In this document: in pieces, positions 9,121 to 18,324 of the stretch
Layout: the number at the start of each line of letters is the position of its first letter
Numbering within the stretch: the first letter of the stretch is position 1
NCBI RefSeq assembly: GCF_003058325.1
Contig: NZ_CP028843.1
Location: forward strand, 4,953,001 to 5,017,000
Length of the DNA stretch: 64,000 nucleotides
Direction: 5' to 3'
Source of the DNA: Methylobacterium currus
Lineage (GTDB): Bacteria > Pseudomonadota > Alphaproteobacteria > Rhizobiales > Beijerinckiaceae
Notes under the pieces: model-generated
What the model was told of the DNA's origin: nothing
The model's input: only the letters and a program-made list of their open reading frames with translations
The model's database searches: none
Translations under genes and position numbers: made by a program

Positions 9121-9650
9121 CCGGACACTCGCCGACCGGACGCTCGCCCTCCGCGATCGCCGGCGACGCCGCCGCCCGTGGACCGAGCCTCCGCGCCGAT
9201 CCCGGCACCGGCGCGGCGACGGAGACAGCATCGTCGACGAACCGCTGTCCATTCCGTCACAGCCGGTTCGGCCGATGTCGTACGCGTCTCCTCCCTGCAT
9301 TCTCATCATCAAGTGCTGGCGATCGGTGATCGCGGGCGATCGGAGATCGCGGAGCCTCGAAGGAGGCTTCCAGGGACCGCGGAGACGTCTGGAGATCTCC
9401 TCCGAGGTCTGCCGATCACGATCGACCGATACCTCAGGATGAGGTCGCAGATGGGCGGGAACGTTTCGCTACGATTCATCCTCGCGGATCAAGCAGTCTC
9501 GCAGACGACGCCCCACCGGAGCGGTGGCCGGTCTCGCGACAAAAATCTGCGACATAACAACAACCTACGCGGACGAAGCGTTGGCTTGCCCGCGCAAGTC
9601 TGCTTAGGTTCGGAGCTGTGCCGAAGCCCGGCCCGAGACCGTGCGGCACG
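9121..9650. other. Intergenic region, no gene recognised
   Basis: Open frames here translate to arginine-rich sequence without recognisable motifs. Around 9310-9420 there are many short GATC-containing words (irregular, not a clean tandem array). An A-rich patch at about 9538-9570 precedes the exported small protein and may carry its promoter, but I see no convincing -35/-10 pair. Confidence 0.45.
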
Positions 9651-9668
9651 CTCCGGAGGATTTCCGCC

Positions 9669-10085
9669 ATGCGCCCGACCCTGCTCCCCGCCCTCGCCGG
9701 CTCTCTCCTGGCGGCGCTCGCCGGCGGCGTGCTCACGCGCCCGGCCGGTGCGCAGGGCATCCGCAACGCCCCGCCGCCCCGGGCGCTGGAGACGGCGGCC
9801 TACGTGTTCGCGGCGGCCAATGTCTGCGGCTACCGCATCGGCACCGCGCCGTTCGAGGCCCTGCTCGCGCGCTACCAGGTGTCGATCGAGGATGTCCGGC
9901 CGCCCCGCGGTCCCTTCGGGGCCAAGGTGCAGACGATCTTCGCCCTGATGTCGAACCAGATGATGCAGAACCGGGACGCCGCCTGCCGGGCGGTGGCGGG
10001 CGAGTACGGCCCGGAGGGCAATGTCGCCCCGGGCATCCTCCTGCCTGCCGCCCCGGCGGGGGCGCCGCCGGTCAAGCAACCTTGA
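9669..10085 (+). CDS. Exported small protein of unknown function (138 aa)
   Basis: The ATG at 9669 is chosen because a GGAGGA lies 8 bases upstream and because it opens a signal peptide (LLPALAGSLLAALAGGVL, cleavage after about AGA at residue 28). The mature part, roughly 110 residues, contains AAYVFAAANVCGYRIG and, later, NRDAACRAVAGEYGPEG, giving two cysteines that could form a disulfide in the periplasm. I do not recognise a family. It lies 20 bases before the polysaccharide deacetylase gene on the same strand, so the two are probably co-transcribed and may act in the envelope together. Confidence 0.75.
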   Translation: MRPTLLPALAGSLLAALAGGVLTRPAGAQGIRNAPPPRALETAAYVFAAANVCGYRIGTAPFEALLARYQVSIEDVRPPRGPFGAKVQTIFALMSNQMMQNRDAACRAVAGEYGPEGNVAPGILLPAAPAGAPPVKQP

Positions 10086-10105
10086 AACAGAATACGGAGA
10101 CACGG

Positions 10106-11017
10106 ATGAGCGACGAGGCCCGCCCGCAGGGACAGCCGCACGGCCGCTACGCCTACAGCCCCCTGCCGCAGCGCCCGCCTTACGCATGGCCCGGGGCCAG
10201 GCGGCTCGCGGTCTACGTCGCCCTCAACGTCGAGTGCTTCGAGTTCGGCGGCGGCCTCGGGGCCGAGCTGGCGCCGGGCGGGCCGCAACCGGACGTGCTG
10301 AACTACGCGTGGCGCGACTGGGGCAACCGCGTCGGGGTGTTCCGCCTCGCCGAGCTGTTCGACGAGCTGTCCCTGCCGGCCTCGGTGCTGGTCAACAGCC
10401 GCATCTACGGCGAGTGCCCCGGCCTGATGGACGTCTTCCGGGCCCGCGGCGACGAGGTGGTGGGGCACGGCCGCAGCAATGCCGAGCGCCAGGGCACCCT
10501 GCCGGAGGACGAGGAGCGGGCGCTGATCGCCGAGGCTACCGCCATCCTGGCCCGGGAGGAGGGCAAGCCGCCGGCGGGCTGGCTCGGCCCCTGGATCTCG
10601 CAGAGCCGCACGACCCCGGACCTGCTGGCGGAAGCCGGCTACCGCTACCTCCTCGACTGGTGCCACGACGACCAGCCGACCTGGTTCTCCGCCCGCGGCG
10701 GCAAACGCATCCTCTCGGTGCCCTACCCGCAGGAGCTGAACGACATCCCCTCCATCGTCGGGCGCAAGGATTCGGGCACCCAGTTCGCCGAGATGATCGT
10801 CGACACCTTCGAGGAAATGCGCGCTGCCGCCTCCGCCGCGCCGCTGGTGATGGGCATCGCGCTCCACCCCTACCTCGTCGGCCAGCCGCACCGGCTGCGG
10901 CCGCTGCGCCAGGCATTGGCGCATCTCGCGCAGCACCGGGACGAGGTGTGGATCACCCGCGCCGGCGCGATCGCGGATCACGCCATCGGGCTGCCGGAGG
11001 GCATGGTGCCGGGGTAG
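10106..11017 (+). CDS. Polysaccharide deacetylase family protein (PuuE-like)
   Basis: A 303-residue NodB-homology domain protein without a signal peptide. It shows the features of the PuuE/HpPgdA branch: NVECFEFGGG early, LNYAWRDWGNRVGVFRLAEL, a metal/active-site region VVGHGRSNAERQG at about 110-125, GPWISQSRTTPDLLAEAGY, WCHDDQPTWF, and ALHPYLVGQPHRLRPL near the end with the second conserved His. Members include uric-acid-pathway allantoinases (PuuE) and amide hydrolases acting on small substrates, so the label deacetylase may not reflect the true substrate. A purine-rich CGGAGA precedes the ATG at 10106. It follows the small exported protein closely. Confidence 0.85.
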   Translation: MSDEARPQGQPHGRYAYSPLPQRPPYAWPGARRLAVYVALNVECFEFGGGLGAELAPGGPQPDVLNYAWRDWGNRVGVFRLAELFDELSLPASVLVNSRIYGECPGLMDVFRARGDEVVGHGRSNAERQGTLPEDEERALIAEATAILAREEGKPPAGWLGPWISQSRTTPDLLAEAGYRYLLDWCHDDQPTWFSARGGKRILSVPYPQELNDIPSIVGRKDSGTQFAEMIVDTFEEMRAAASAAPLVMGIALHPYLVGQPHRLRPLRQALAHLAQHRDEVWITRAGAIADHAIGLPEGMVPG

Positions 11018-11080
11018 GGACAGCGCCGAGCGGGCTGCCGTCCTGCGCGCTCCGTCCGGAGCCGTCGCGCCTCGAGGACG

Positions 11081-11140
11081 ATCGAGGCGCCAGGAGGATC
11101 GAGGTGCCAGGAGGATCGAGGCGCCAGGAGGATCGAGGTG
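11081..11140. repeat. 17-bp tandem repeat, about 3.5 copies
   Basis: The unit ATCGAGGCGCCAGGAGG occurs at 11081-11097, 11098-11114 and 11115-11131, with a partial fourth unit ATCGAGGTG to 11140. Units differ only at one C/T position, which alternates C, T, C, T. It sits between the deacetylase and the chemoreceptor genes. Such near-identical arrays can vary in copy number by slippage. Confidence 0.85.
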
Positions 11141-11254
11141 ATCATGCAGCGTTGGTGCGCGATAGGATCGTTCGCCGCCGCAGAGCGAAATCTTAACCGG
11201 CCATCAACAATATTAGACCATGGACGATGAGTATCGTCCCATTCGGTTCATGAC

Positions 11255-13258
11255 ATGTTGCACAGGCTGACCGTTCGATCCCGCCTCTATGTCGGTTTCG
11301 CGTCGTTGATGATCATCGCGGCCGGCTTGGGCGGTCTCTCGATCTACCAGCAGGCCGGCCTCACCGAGCAATACGAGCGGCGGGCGCTGCTCGACGACCT
11401 GTCGCGCTCGGCGCTCGGCGTGACCGTCTCGACGAGCACCCTGTCGGGCCTGGCCGAGCAGTACCGGCTCTCGCCGCGGCCCGAGCTGATCGCGGGGATC
11501 GACGGGGAGCGCCAGACGATCGAGGCCGCGGGCGATCTGATGGCCAGCCGGGCGATCTCCGAGGAGCGCCGCCGGCTCTATGGCGCGATCCGCGACCGGG
11601 CCCGTGACCTGAAGCCCGACCTGCAGCGGCTGGAAGCGGCCGGGCGCAGCATGGCGGAGACCAAGGACAAGCTGTTCAAGGGCGGCGACGAGCTGACCCG
11701 CGCGACCAGCGCGATGCTGGCCGAGATGCGGGCCCGCGCCGGCGAGGCGCAGATCCTCCAGGCCGCCGCGGCCGAGAGCGCCGTGCTGCTGGTGCGGGTC
11801 GCCAACTGGCGCTTCCTGGCGACCCAGGACCCGAACGGCCCGGCGACCTTCGCGAGCAATGCCGGCAAGGCGGAAGCGGCCCTCAAGGCCCTGCGCGGGA
11901 CCGATACCGCCGGGACCTTCGCGCCGGCGATCCGCGCGACCGAGCAGGCGCTCGGATCCTACGTCGCCGCCTTCCAGGCCTACAACGCCGCCGCGGGCGA
12001 GGGCCGGAGTGTCTACGACACCGGCATCAAGACGGGCGTGACGGCCATCGACCAGACGACGAAGGCCGTGCGGGCGAAGGTGGAGGGCGCCGTTCGCGAG
12101 ATCGCCGCCGACACGGCGGCGATGACGGCCCGGGCGCGGACCATTCAGCTCGTCCTGGTCGCCCTCGCCCTGTCCGTCGGCGCCGGCCTCGCGGTCCTGA
12201 TCGCCCGCAGCATCGTCGGGCCGATCGGCGGGATGACCGCGGCGATGAAGCGGCTGGCTCAAGGAGAGACCGACCTGACCGTGCCCTCCCGCGAGTCCCG
12301 CGACGAGATGGGCGAGATGGCCCAGGCGGTCGAGGTCTTCCGCCAGAACGCCATCGCCCGCACGGCCCTGGAAGCGCAGCAGCGCGACGAGCAATCCGCC
12401 CGCCAGCGCCGCGCCGACCGGGTCGACCAGCTCGTGCGGGGCTTCCAGCAGCGGGTGGCGGGCTCGCTCGAGATCGTCACCTCGGCGGCGACCGAGCTCG
12501 ACGCCACGGCCCGCACCATGACGGGCGTCGCCGACACCACCAGCGCCCAGGCGCAGGCCTCCAGCACCACCGCCGAGCAGACCTCGGCCAACGTCCAGAT
12601 GGTCGCGGCGGCGGCCGAGGAGATGGTCGGCTCGCTCCAGGAGATCGAGCGGCAGGTGCTGCGCTCGAACGAGGTCGCGGGCAACGCCACCCGCGAGGCC
12701 GCGGCGACCGACGCCGCCATGACGAGCCTGAGCGCCGCCGCCACCCAGATCGGCGCCGCCGTCGCGACGATCACCGCCATCGCCGACCAGACCAACCTGC
12801 TCGCCCTCAACGCCACGATCGAGGCGGCGCGGGCGGGTGCCGCAGGCCGCGGCTTCGCGGTGGTCGCCGCCGAGGTCAAGGAGCTGGCCGCCCAGACCTC
12901 CCGGGCGACCGTGGAGATCGGAGGGCAGATCAACGCGATCCAGGCGGCCACCGGCCGGGCGGCCGGTGCCATCGGGCAGATCGGCCAGACCATCGCGACG
13001 ATCAACGAGATCAGCGGCCTGATCGCCGCGACGGTGACGGAGCAGACCGCCGCCACGGCCGAGATCTCGCGCAACGCCTCGCAGGCCGCCCAGAGCACCC
13101 AGGACGTGACCGCCGCGATGGCCGGCGTCCTCGGCTCCGCCGGCGAGACGGGCAGCGCCGCCTCTCAGGTGCTGGTGGCCGCGGCCGAGCTCGCCACGCA
13201 GTCGCTCACCGTCAAGCAGGAGGTCGACGGCTTCCTGCGCGAGATCCAGGCAGCCTGA
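11255..13258 (+). CDS. Transmembrane methyl-accepting chemotaxis protein
   Basis: A 667-residue chemoreceptor. A first membrane helix lies at about residues 11-30 ([20 protein letters not shown]), followed by a long, helical ligand-binding region (about 31-300, larger than a standard four-helix bundle), a second membrane helix near 300-320 ([19 protein letters not shown]), a HAMP linker ([24 protein letters not shown]) and the cytoplasmic signalling domain with the tip [20 protein letters not shown] and [17 protein letters not shown]. No C-terminal CheR-tethering pentapeptide is seen. The ligand is unknown. A strong hairpin follows about 50 bases after the stop. Confidence 0.92.
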   Translation: MLHRLTVRSRLYVGFASLMIIAAGLGGLSIYQQAGLTEQYERRALLDDLSRSALGVTVSTSTLSGLAEQYRLSPRPELIAGIDGERQTIEAAGDLMASRAISEERRRLYGAIRDRARDLKPDLQRLEAAGRSMAETKDKLFKGGDELTRATSAMLAEMRARAGEAQILQAAAAESAVLLVRVANWRFLATQDPNGPATFASNAGKAEAALKALRGTDTAGTFAPAIRATEQALGSYVAAFQAYNAAAGEGRSVYDTGIKTGVTAIDQTTKAVRAKVEGAVREIAADTAAMTARARTIQLVLVALALSVGAGLAVLIARSIVGPIGGMTAAMKRLAQGETDLTVPSRESRDEMGEMAQAVEVFRQNAIARTALEAQQRDEQSARQRRADRVDQLVRGFQQRVAGSLEIVTSAATELDATARTMTGVADTTSAQAQASSTTAEQTSANVQMVAAAAEEMVGSLQEIERQVLRSNEVAGNATREAAATDAAMTSLSAAATQIGAAVATITAIADQTNLLALNATIEAARAGAAGRGFAVVAAEVKELAAQTSRATVEIGGQINAIQAATGRAAGAIGQIGQTIATINEISGLIAATVTEQTAATAEISRNASQAAQSTQDVTAAMAGVLGSAGETGSAASQVLVAAAELATQSLTVKQEVDGFLREIQAA

Positions 13259-13305
13259 CGGGGCGAAGAACTCACGTTCGTCCGGAACTCCGCACATCGA
13301 ACAAA

Positions 13306-13333
13306 GGCCCTGCCGCGTCGCCGCGGCAGGGCC
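13306..13333 (+). terminator. Perfect hairpin after the chemoreceptor gene
   Basis: Arms GGCCCTGCCGCG and its exact complement (12 bases each) flank a 4-base loop, followed by GTTCCGTTGT. The stem is strong but the T content after it is modest, as is common in GC-rich genomes. Confidence 0.65.
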
Positions 13334-13342
13334 GTTCCGTTG

Positions 13343-13618
13343 TCACGTCCTTGCGCCGCACCTGCCGGTAGACCGACCTCGCGAAAGCCTGCCACGTGAC
13401 GTGACGGCCGGTGCGATGCCGGATCGTCCCCGCCGCAGCGTCACCGCGACGATCGCGGTGTTTCCACTCACGACCACCTCTTCGATCGAGCTCTGCGAGG
13501 GCGGCGGCAATTCGAGAACAAGATGTCGGGCAGATACGGCGGCGAAACGACTTTGTGCGCTGGCGCACACCGGGCACCGGTCGGGCGTCGCTGGCGAGTG
13601 ACGAATATTGACATTCAT
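13343..13618 (-). CDS. Possible small protein with a CxxC motif (91 aa)
   Basis: The frame from the ATG at 13618 encodes MNVNIRHSPATPDRCPVC, then FAAVSARHLVLELPPP and VVVSGNTAIVAVTLRRG, with a basic tail. The first ~65 residues have a plausible composition and one CPVC pair; the tail is arginine-rich and unconvincing. A GTG one codon upstream is an alternative start. I do not recognise a family, and the frame may be chance. Confidence 0.3.
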   Translation of the reverse strand: MNVNIRHSPATPDRCPVCASAQSRFAAVSARHLVLELPPPSQSSIEEVVVSGNTAIVAVTLRRGRSGIAPAVTSRGRLSRGRSTGRCGART

Positions 13619-13776
13619 CACTCATCCGGTAGGTTGCTGGACATGCGGCCGGGCCGGCCGCGACCTTGAGTTGAGCTCCGCCCCCTCGCTCCGCTCAAGG
13701 CCGTGGATCGGCCCGGCCGTACCCGTTTCCGGGAAGGCCGCTTTACGCGGGCCGGCATTTCTGGCACCGCCCGCTC

Positions 13777-13926
13777 ATGTCGCTGCGCGCCTGCCTCGCC
13801 CTCGCCCTTCTCGCCGGCCTTCTGGGCTTGTCCTTGCGCCTCGCCGTGCCGGTCACGCCGGTCGACCAGGATTATCGCGACGTGGTGGCGTTCTACCGCG
13901 CGATGCCGGCGGGCAGCGCGCACTGA
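13777..13926 (+). CDS. Possible 49-residue membrane or exported peptide
   Basis: A short frame beginning MSLRACLALALLAGLLGLS with a long hydrophobic segment, then LRLAVPVTPVDQDYRDVVAFYRAMPAG and a stop at 13924-13926. The positive residue followed by a leucine/alanine core looks like a signal anchor, and the second half has a normal acidic/aromatic composition. It ends 4 bases before the stop of the convergent PIG-L gene. There is no strong ribosome binding site, so the call is tentative. Confidence 0.35.
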   Translation: MSLRACLALALLAGLLGLSLRLAVPVTPVDQDYRDVVAFYRAMPAGSAH

Positions 13927-13930
13927 TCCG

Positions 13931-14764
13931 TCAGCCGATCTCCCGGCCCGCCGCCTCGGCCAGCGCCCGGAAGCGCTCGCCGGTCATGCCGGCTGTCCAG
14001 GATTCGTAGAGCAGCCGCCCGCCATTCGGCAGGGTCCCGAAACCGTCGTCCGGCGCCTCGCGGAAGCGCTCGAGGGCGATCGGGACCTGGTTCAGGGTCG
14101 CGGCCTGGCTCGCATGGGCAGCGAAGAGTTCCGCCTTGAAGGCGCAATCCTCGGGATCGAGGTGGAGCGCGATCGCCCGCCGCGGCGGATCGGCGGGCAG
14201 GAAGCTGCCGGCATCGAACCCGTCCGGCCCGGCATGGTAGAACGGCATCTCGATCACCGCGAGGCGGTCCGGCCCGAGCAGCCGGCGGGCGCCGCGCAGG
14301 CCGAGCGCCACGGCGTCGTGGTCCGGGTGGCCGCCCTCATAGGCGTGGGTCAGCGCCACCGTGATGCCGCGCGCGGCGAAGAGGCCTGCCAGCTGCCTCG
14401 CGAGCGGCGCGATGCCCTCGGCCACGCCCTGGTCGGGATATCCCAGCGCGATGCGCCGCTCCGGCGCGACGCGTGCCAGGGTCAGGGCGGCATCGAGCTC
14501 CCGGGCGCGGACGGTCGCGTAGGACGCGGGGTCGGCGAAGCCGCGGCGCGCCGCGTCCCGTCCGTCGCGGGGCGCGCCGTCGGTGACGTGAATCACCGTG
14601 AGGCCGGAAAGGCGCGGCAGCTGCGCGCCGCAGCCGATGCTCTCGTCGTCCGGATGGGCGACCACGAGCGCGACGTGTTCGGCCGCGACCGGCCCGCAGG
14701 CCGGGTCCGCGAGGGCCGCCAGGAACCGCTCGGCGGCCGGCGAGGTCGGGGCGATCGCCACCAT
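13931..14764 (-). CDS. PIG-L family deacetylase
   Basis: A 277-residue protein of the LmbE/PIG-L family, zinc hydrolases that remove acetyl groups from N-acetylglucosaminyl-type substrates. The metal-binding motif AHPDDE is intact in LVVAHPDDESIGCGAQL at about residues 33-50, and the later H-x-x-H-like site appears as EGGHPDHDAVALG at about 145. The start at 14764 (MVAIAPTSPAAERFL) is 5 bases after the end of the glycoside hydrolase remnant, which indicates one transcript. With a glycosidase partner the locus may once have trimmed or built a glycoconjugate; the partner is now frameshifted. An MNPG-like glycolipid or secondary-metabolite role is possible. Confidence 0.88.
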   Translation of the reverse strand: MVAIAPTSPAAERFLAALADPACGPVAAEHVALVVAHPDDESIGCGAQLPRLSGLTVIHVTDGAPRDGRDAARRGFADPASYATVRARELDAALTLARVAPERRIALGYPDQGVAEGIAPLARQLAGLFAARGITVALTHAYEGGHPDHDAVALGLRGARRLLGPDRLAVIEMPFYHAGPDGFDAGSFLPADPPRRAIALHLDPEDCAFKAELFAAHASQAATLNQVPIALERFREAPDDGFGTLPNGGRLLYESWTAGMTGERFRALAEAAGREIG

Positions 14765-14769
14765 CGCGG

Positions 14770-15702
14770 TCAGATCGCCGGCTGCGGCCCGAGGGCCGGC
14801 CCGGGCCGCATCATCCCGGCATAACGACGGACCATCGCGGCGCAGAACTCGGCGAATTCCTCCTTCACCAGCGGCGGGCTGGTGTGGTGGGGGGCGATGC
14901 CGCGGTGCTCGGGGGTAAAGCAGAAGGTCACGGTCACGTCGAACTCCGCCAGGGCCTCCATCTGCCGGTCGAACCAGTCGAGGGCATCGGGCCGGAACGA
15001 ATCGGCCCAGGACAGGCCGGTGCGCAAATAGGTCACCCCGAGCCGCCGCATCCAGGCCACCGCCTCGCCGAGGCGGTGATCCTGGTAGTGGAACCACTGG
15101 CACAGGCCAAGCGCCGGCGTGTGGCGGGCGACATGCTCGAGCGCCGGCTTCGGCGTCCCGTCATCGTGCAGGAGCCCCATGTAGAAAGGGGGCGGTAACA
15201 GGAGGAGCCCTCCGCCTCCCGGTGCCGGGTGGTGGCGCGCAAGGCCTGCGGCAGGTCGTGGAGGCTGTACCAGTGGATCCGCGGCGCCCGGCCGACCAGC
15301 AATTCGGCGGTGCGGTCGAGCCCGAAGACCTGCACCTCCTCGGCCCCACAGGTCGAGACGCCGACCTCGGTGACCCAGACCGGCCTCGAGGTCACCGCCC
15401 GGATCTCAGGGAGCTTCGCCGGCCACTCGTTGATCTGCCAGAGAGTCCAGTCGAGGGGGACGCCGTGCACCGCCACCACGTCGACGTGGTCGAGGGGGCC
15501 CTTCCCGTCGAGCATCCGGATGAAGGCCGGGTCGATCGGCGAGATGCCGCCCAGCACCGTCGGGAGGTGCGGCGCCTCCGTCTTCACGGCCTTCGCGGCG
15601 CAATCCAGCATGTCGGCGAAGAGCGACCAGCCCGGATCGATCTCCGGATCCCAGTGCGACTTGATTGTTCGGCTCGTCCCGGATCATGGCCGCTTCGATC
15701 AT
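14770..15702 (-). pseudogene. Frameshifted glycoside hydrolase (beta-xylosidase-like)
   Basis: Three frame segments of one protein are visible on the minus strand. The first begins at 15702 with MIEAAMIRDEPNN; one extra base at 15663 shifts the frame; the second continues KSHWDPEIDPGWS through LGGISPIDPAFIRML, VAVHGVPLDWTLWQINEW, VWVTEVGVSTCGAEE and IHWYSLHDLP; a second shift of two bases lies in a C/T run at about 15181-15195; the third continues from MGLLHDDGTPKPALEH to 14770. The NEP-type acid (here DEPNN) and TEVG residues are the usual acid and nucleophile regions of clan-A glycosidases. The two shifts sum to three bases. Either the gene is decayed or the assembly has indels. Confidence 0.7.
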
Positions 15703-15911
15703 GCGGGCCTCGTCGCAAGGAGGGGAGGAGCATGGCGGCCCGTCATGGAGGCAGGCCGGGCGCGGTACAGGCCGTCCTCGGCGGCCGGCGTTCCCCCAAG
15801 GCCAGCACCCGGCCCGCAACTGGCCGGGACTTGGCTGCACCCGGCGAGCGGCGCTATCGTTGCGTCAGAGGCGGCGCCGCGGCGAGCGGGCGGGATTCGC
15901 GGAGAAGTCCT

Positions 15912-17327
15912 ATGCTTCGGATCGGATTGCGGGCGGCGAGGGGTTTTCGGGCGGAGGATGTCCCGGCCGGAGCGGTCGGGCCCGCGCGGCGGACCTTCTT
16001 GAAGGGCGCCTGCGCCTGCGCGGGCCTCGCCTTCCTGCCGCGGAACGCAGCGGCGGAGATCGGGGACGCGCCCGTGCCGGCGCCGGCCCGGCCCGTCCAC
16101 GACGTCCTCGACGCCGCGGCGCGGGAGGTCGAGGCGGCGATGATCGCCTGGCGGCGCGACATCCACGCCAATCCGGAGCTCGGCAACCAGGAGCACCGTA
16201 CCGCCGCCCTGGTGGCCCGGCACCTGCGCGGCCTCGGCTACGAGGTGCGGGAGGGCGTCGCCCATACGGGGATCGTCGCATTGCTGAAGGGCGGGGGCGG
16301 CCCCGGCCCGGTCGTCGCGCTCCGGGCCGACATGGACGCGCTGCCGGTCACCGAGGAGGTCGACCTGCCCTTCGCCTCGAAGGTCCGGACCGAGTGGGGC
16401 GGCCAGCAGGTCGGGGTGATGCATGCCTGCGGGCACGATTGCCACGTCGCCATCCTGATGGCGGCCGCCCAGGTCCTCGCCGCCCATCGGGCCCGCCTGC
16501 CCGGCACCGTCAAGCTCCTGTTCCAGCCCGCCGAGGAGGGGGTACCCCGGGACGGGGTCTCGGGGGCGCAGCTGATGGTGGAGGAAGGCGCCCTGCGCGA
16601 CCCGAAGCCCGACATGGTCCTTGCCCTCCACGTCATGAGCGCCCTGCCGGTCGGCTCGATCGGCTACCGGCCGGGCCCGACGCTGGCGGCGAGCGACCGC
16701 TTCACCCTGCGGGTCACCGGGCGCCAGACCCACGGCGCGATGCCGTGGAACGGCGTCGACCCGATCGTCATCGGCGCGGCGATCGTCACCGCGCTCCAGA
16801 CCGTGGTGAGCCGCGAGACCGACATCGTGCGCAGCCCCGCGGTGCTCACCGTCGGCGTGTTCCGGGGCGGGGTGCGCAACAACATCATCCCGCAGCAGGC
16901 CGAGATGGAGGGCACCCTGCGCACCTTCGACGAGGCGCAGCGTCAGCGCATCCGGCGCCGGGTCGGCGAGATCGCCGAGTCGATCGCGGCCGGCATGAAC
17001 GGCAAGGCCGAGGTCACCTGGGGTAAACACGGCTACCCCTCCGTGCGGAACGATGCCGGCCTGACGGCCCGCTCGGCCCAGACCCTGGCGCGGCTCGTCG
17101 GCGACCGGGCGGTGCGGGTCGACCCGGTGATGGCGAGCGAGGATTTCTCCTACTTCTCCCGCGAGGTGCCGGGCTTCTACTACCTCGTCGGCATCACCCC
17201 GCCGGGGACCGATCCGGCGAATGCGGCGCCCAACCACTCGCCGCGCTTCACCGTCGACGAGGCCGGGCTGATGACGGGCCTGCGCGCCACCCTGCACCTC
17301 GTGGCGGACGTCACCGGGATGGCGTGA
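15912..17327 (+). CDS. Exported M20 family amidohydrolase
   Basis: A 471-residue metallo-amidohydrolase. Residues 27-45 carry a twin-arginine-like signal (ARRTFLKGACACAGLAFLP), suggesting Tat export of the folded, metal-loaded enzyme. The catalytic domain shows RADMDALP (base-assisting Asp), HACGHDCHVAIL (metal ligands), LFQPAEEG (catalytic Glu pair), ALHVMS and the dimerisation domain with RQTHGAMPW. The family hydrolyses N-acyl amino acids, hippurate or IAA conjugates; the exact substrate is unknown. The ATG at 15912 is chosen because it places the RR motif close to the N-terminus; the frame is open much further upstream with no coding signature. Confidence 0.9.
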   Translation: MLRIGLRAARGFRAEDVPAGAVGPARRTFLKGACACAGLAFLPRNAAAEIGDAPVPAPARPVHDVLDAAAREVEAAMIAWRRDIHANPELGNQEHRTAALVARHLRGLGYEVREGVAHTGIVALLKGGGGPGPVVALRADMDALPVTEEVDLPFASKVRTEWGGQQVGVMHACGHDCHVAILMAAAQVLAAHRARLPGTVKLLFQPAEEGVPRDGVSGAQLMVEEGALRDPKPDMVLALHVMSALPVGSIGYRPGPTLAASDRFTLRVTGRQTHGAMPWNGVDPIVIGAAIVTALQTVVSRETDIVRSPAVLTVGVFRGGVRNNIIPQQAEMEGTLRTFDEAQRQRIRRRVGEIAESIAAGMNGKAEVTWGKHGYPSVRNDAGLTARSAQTLARLVGDRAVRVDPVMASEDFSYFSREVPGFYYLVGITPPGTDPANAAPNHSPRFTVDEAGLMTGLRATLHLVADVTGMA

Positions 17328-17510
17328 GCCTGCCCGGGGCGCGAGCACACTGGAAGCATTCCGAAGAACAGCCGGTTGTCCCTGCGGCTTGACCGCCACG
17401 CAGACCCCGCTTGTGCGGCGACGCCTTGACGGCGATGCCGCACCTGCGAGATGACCTCTCCCAAATCGAGAACCGTCGACCCGTCGAACGCCTTCAGGAT
17501 TCCTGGCACG

Positions 17511-18287
17511 ATGAGCAACTTCAACGAGGAGCGCGTCCTGTCCGTCCATCACTGGACGGATTCGCTCTTCAGCTTCCGCACCACCCGCGACCCGTCGTTC
17601 CGCTTCCGCAACGGCGAGTTCACCATGATCGGCCTCAAGGGCGAGGGAGCGAAGCCGCTCCTGCGCGCCTACAGCGTGGTCAGCGCCAATTACGAGGACG
17701 AGCTGGAGTTCTTCTCCATCAAGGTGGCCAACGGCCCGCTCACCTCGAAGCTGCAGCACCTGAAGGTCGGCGACCCGATCGTGGTCAGCCGCAAGGCCAC
17801 CGGTACCCTGGTGCTCGACAACCTGCTGCCCGGCCGGCACCTCTACCTGCTCGGCACCGGCACCGGCCTCGCGCCGTTCCTGGCGATCATCAAGGATCCG
17901 GAGACCTACGAGCGCTTCGAGAAGGTGATCCTGGTCCATGGCTGCCGCCAGGTCCAGGAGCTGGCCTACGGCGAGACGATCACCGAGACGCTGCCGAACC
18001 ACGAGCTGATCGGCGACATGGTCCGCGACCAGCTGATCTACTACCCGACCGTGACCCGCGAGCCGTTCCGCAACCGCGGCCGCATCACCGACCTGATGAC
18101 GTCGGGCAAGCTCTTCGCCGATATCGGCCTGCCGATGATGACGAAGGAGGCCGACCGCTTCATGCTGTGCGGCAGCCCCGACATGATCCGCGACACCCGC
18201 GACCTGCTCGCGGGCGCCGGCTATATCGAGGGCAACCACGGCGAGGCCGGCCACTACGTGATCGAGAAGGCCTTCGTCGAGAAGTAG
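17511..18287 (+). CDS. fpr: Ferredoxin--NADP(+) reductase
   Basis: A 258-residue flavoenzyme that transfers electrons between NADPH and ferredoxin or flavodoxin in the cytoplasm. The FAD-binding RAYSVVS motif is at about residues 50-56, the NADP-binding GTGTGLAPFLAI at about 112-123, and the C-terminal GHYVIEKAFVEK is typical of the alphaproteobacterial FprB/FprA subclass. The start at 17511 (MSNFNEERVLSVHHWTDSLF) matches the usual N-terminus; an ATG at 17451 would add 20 unconserved residues. It is followed 37 bases later by the racemase-like gene on the same strand. Confidence 0.93.
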   Translation: MSNFNEERVLSVHHWTDSLFSFRTTRDPSFRFRNGEFTMIGLKGEGAKPLLRAYSVVSANYEDELEFFSIKVANGPLTSKLQHLKVGDPIVVSRKATGTLVLDNLLPGRHLYLLGTGTGLAPFLAIIKDPETYERFEKVILVHGCRQVQELAYGETITETLPNHELIGDMVRDQLIYYPTVTREPFRNRGRITDLMTSGKLFADIGLPMMTKEADRFMLCGSPDMIRDTRDLLAGAGYIEGNHGEAGHYVIEKAFVEK

Positions 18288-18324
18288 CGGCGTGATAGGC
18301 GGGATGCGCCGGGAGACCGACCGC

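Noticed and set aside
9310..9420. A CRISPR- or iteron-like array of GATC-rich words
   Set aside because: The words are irregular in length and spacing with no repeated unit, so it is not an array.
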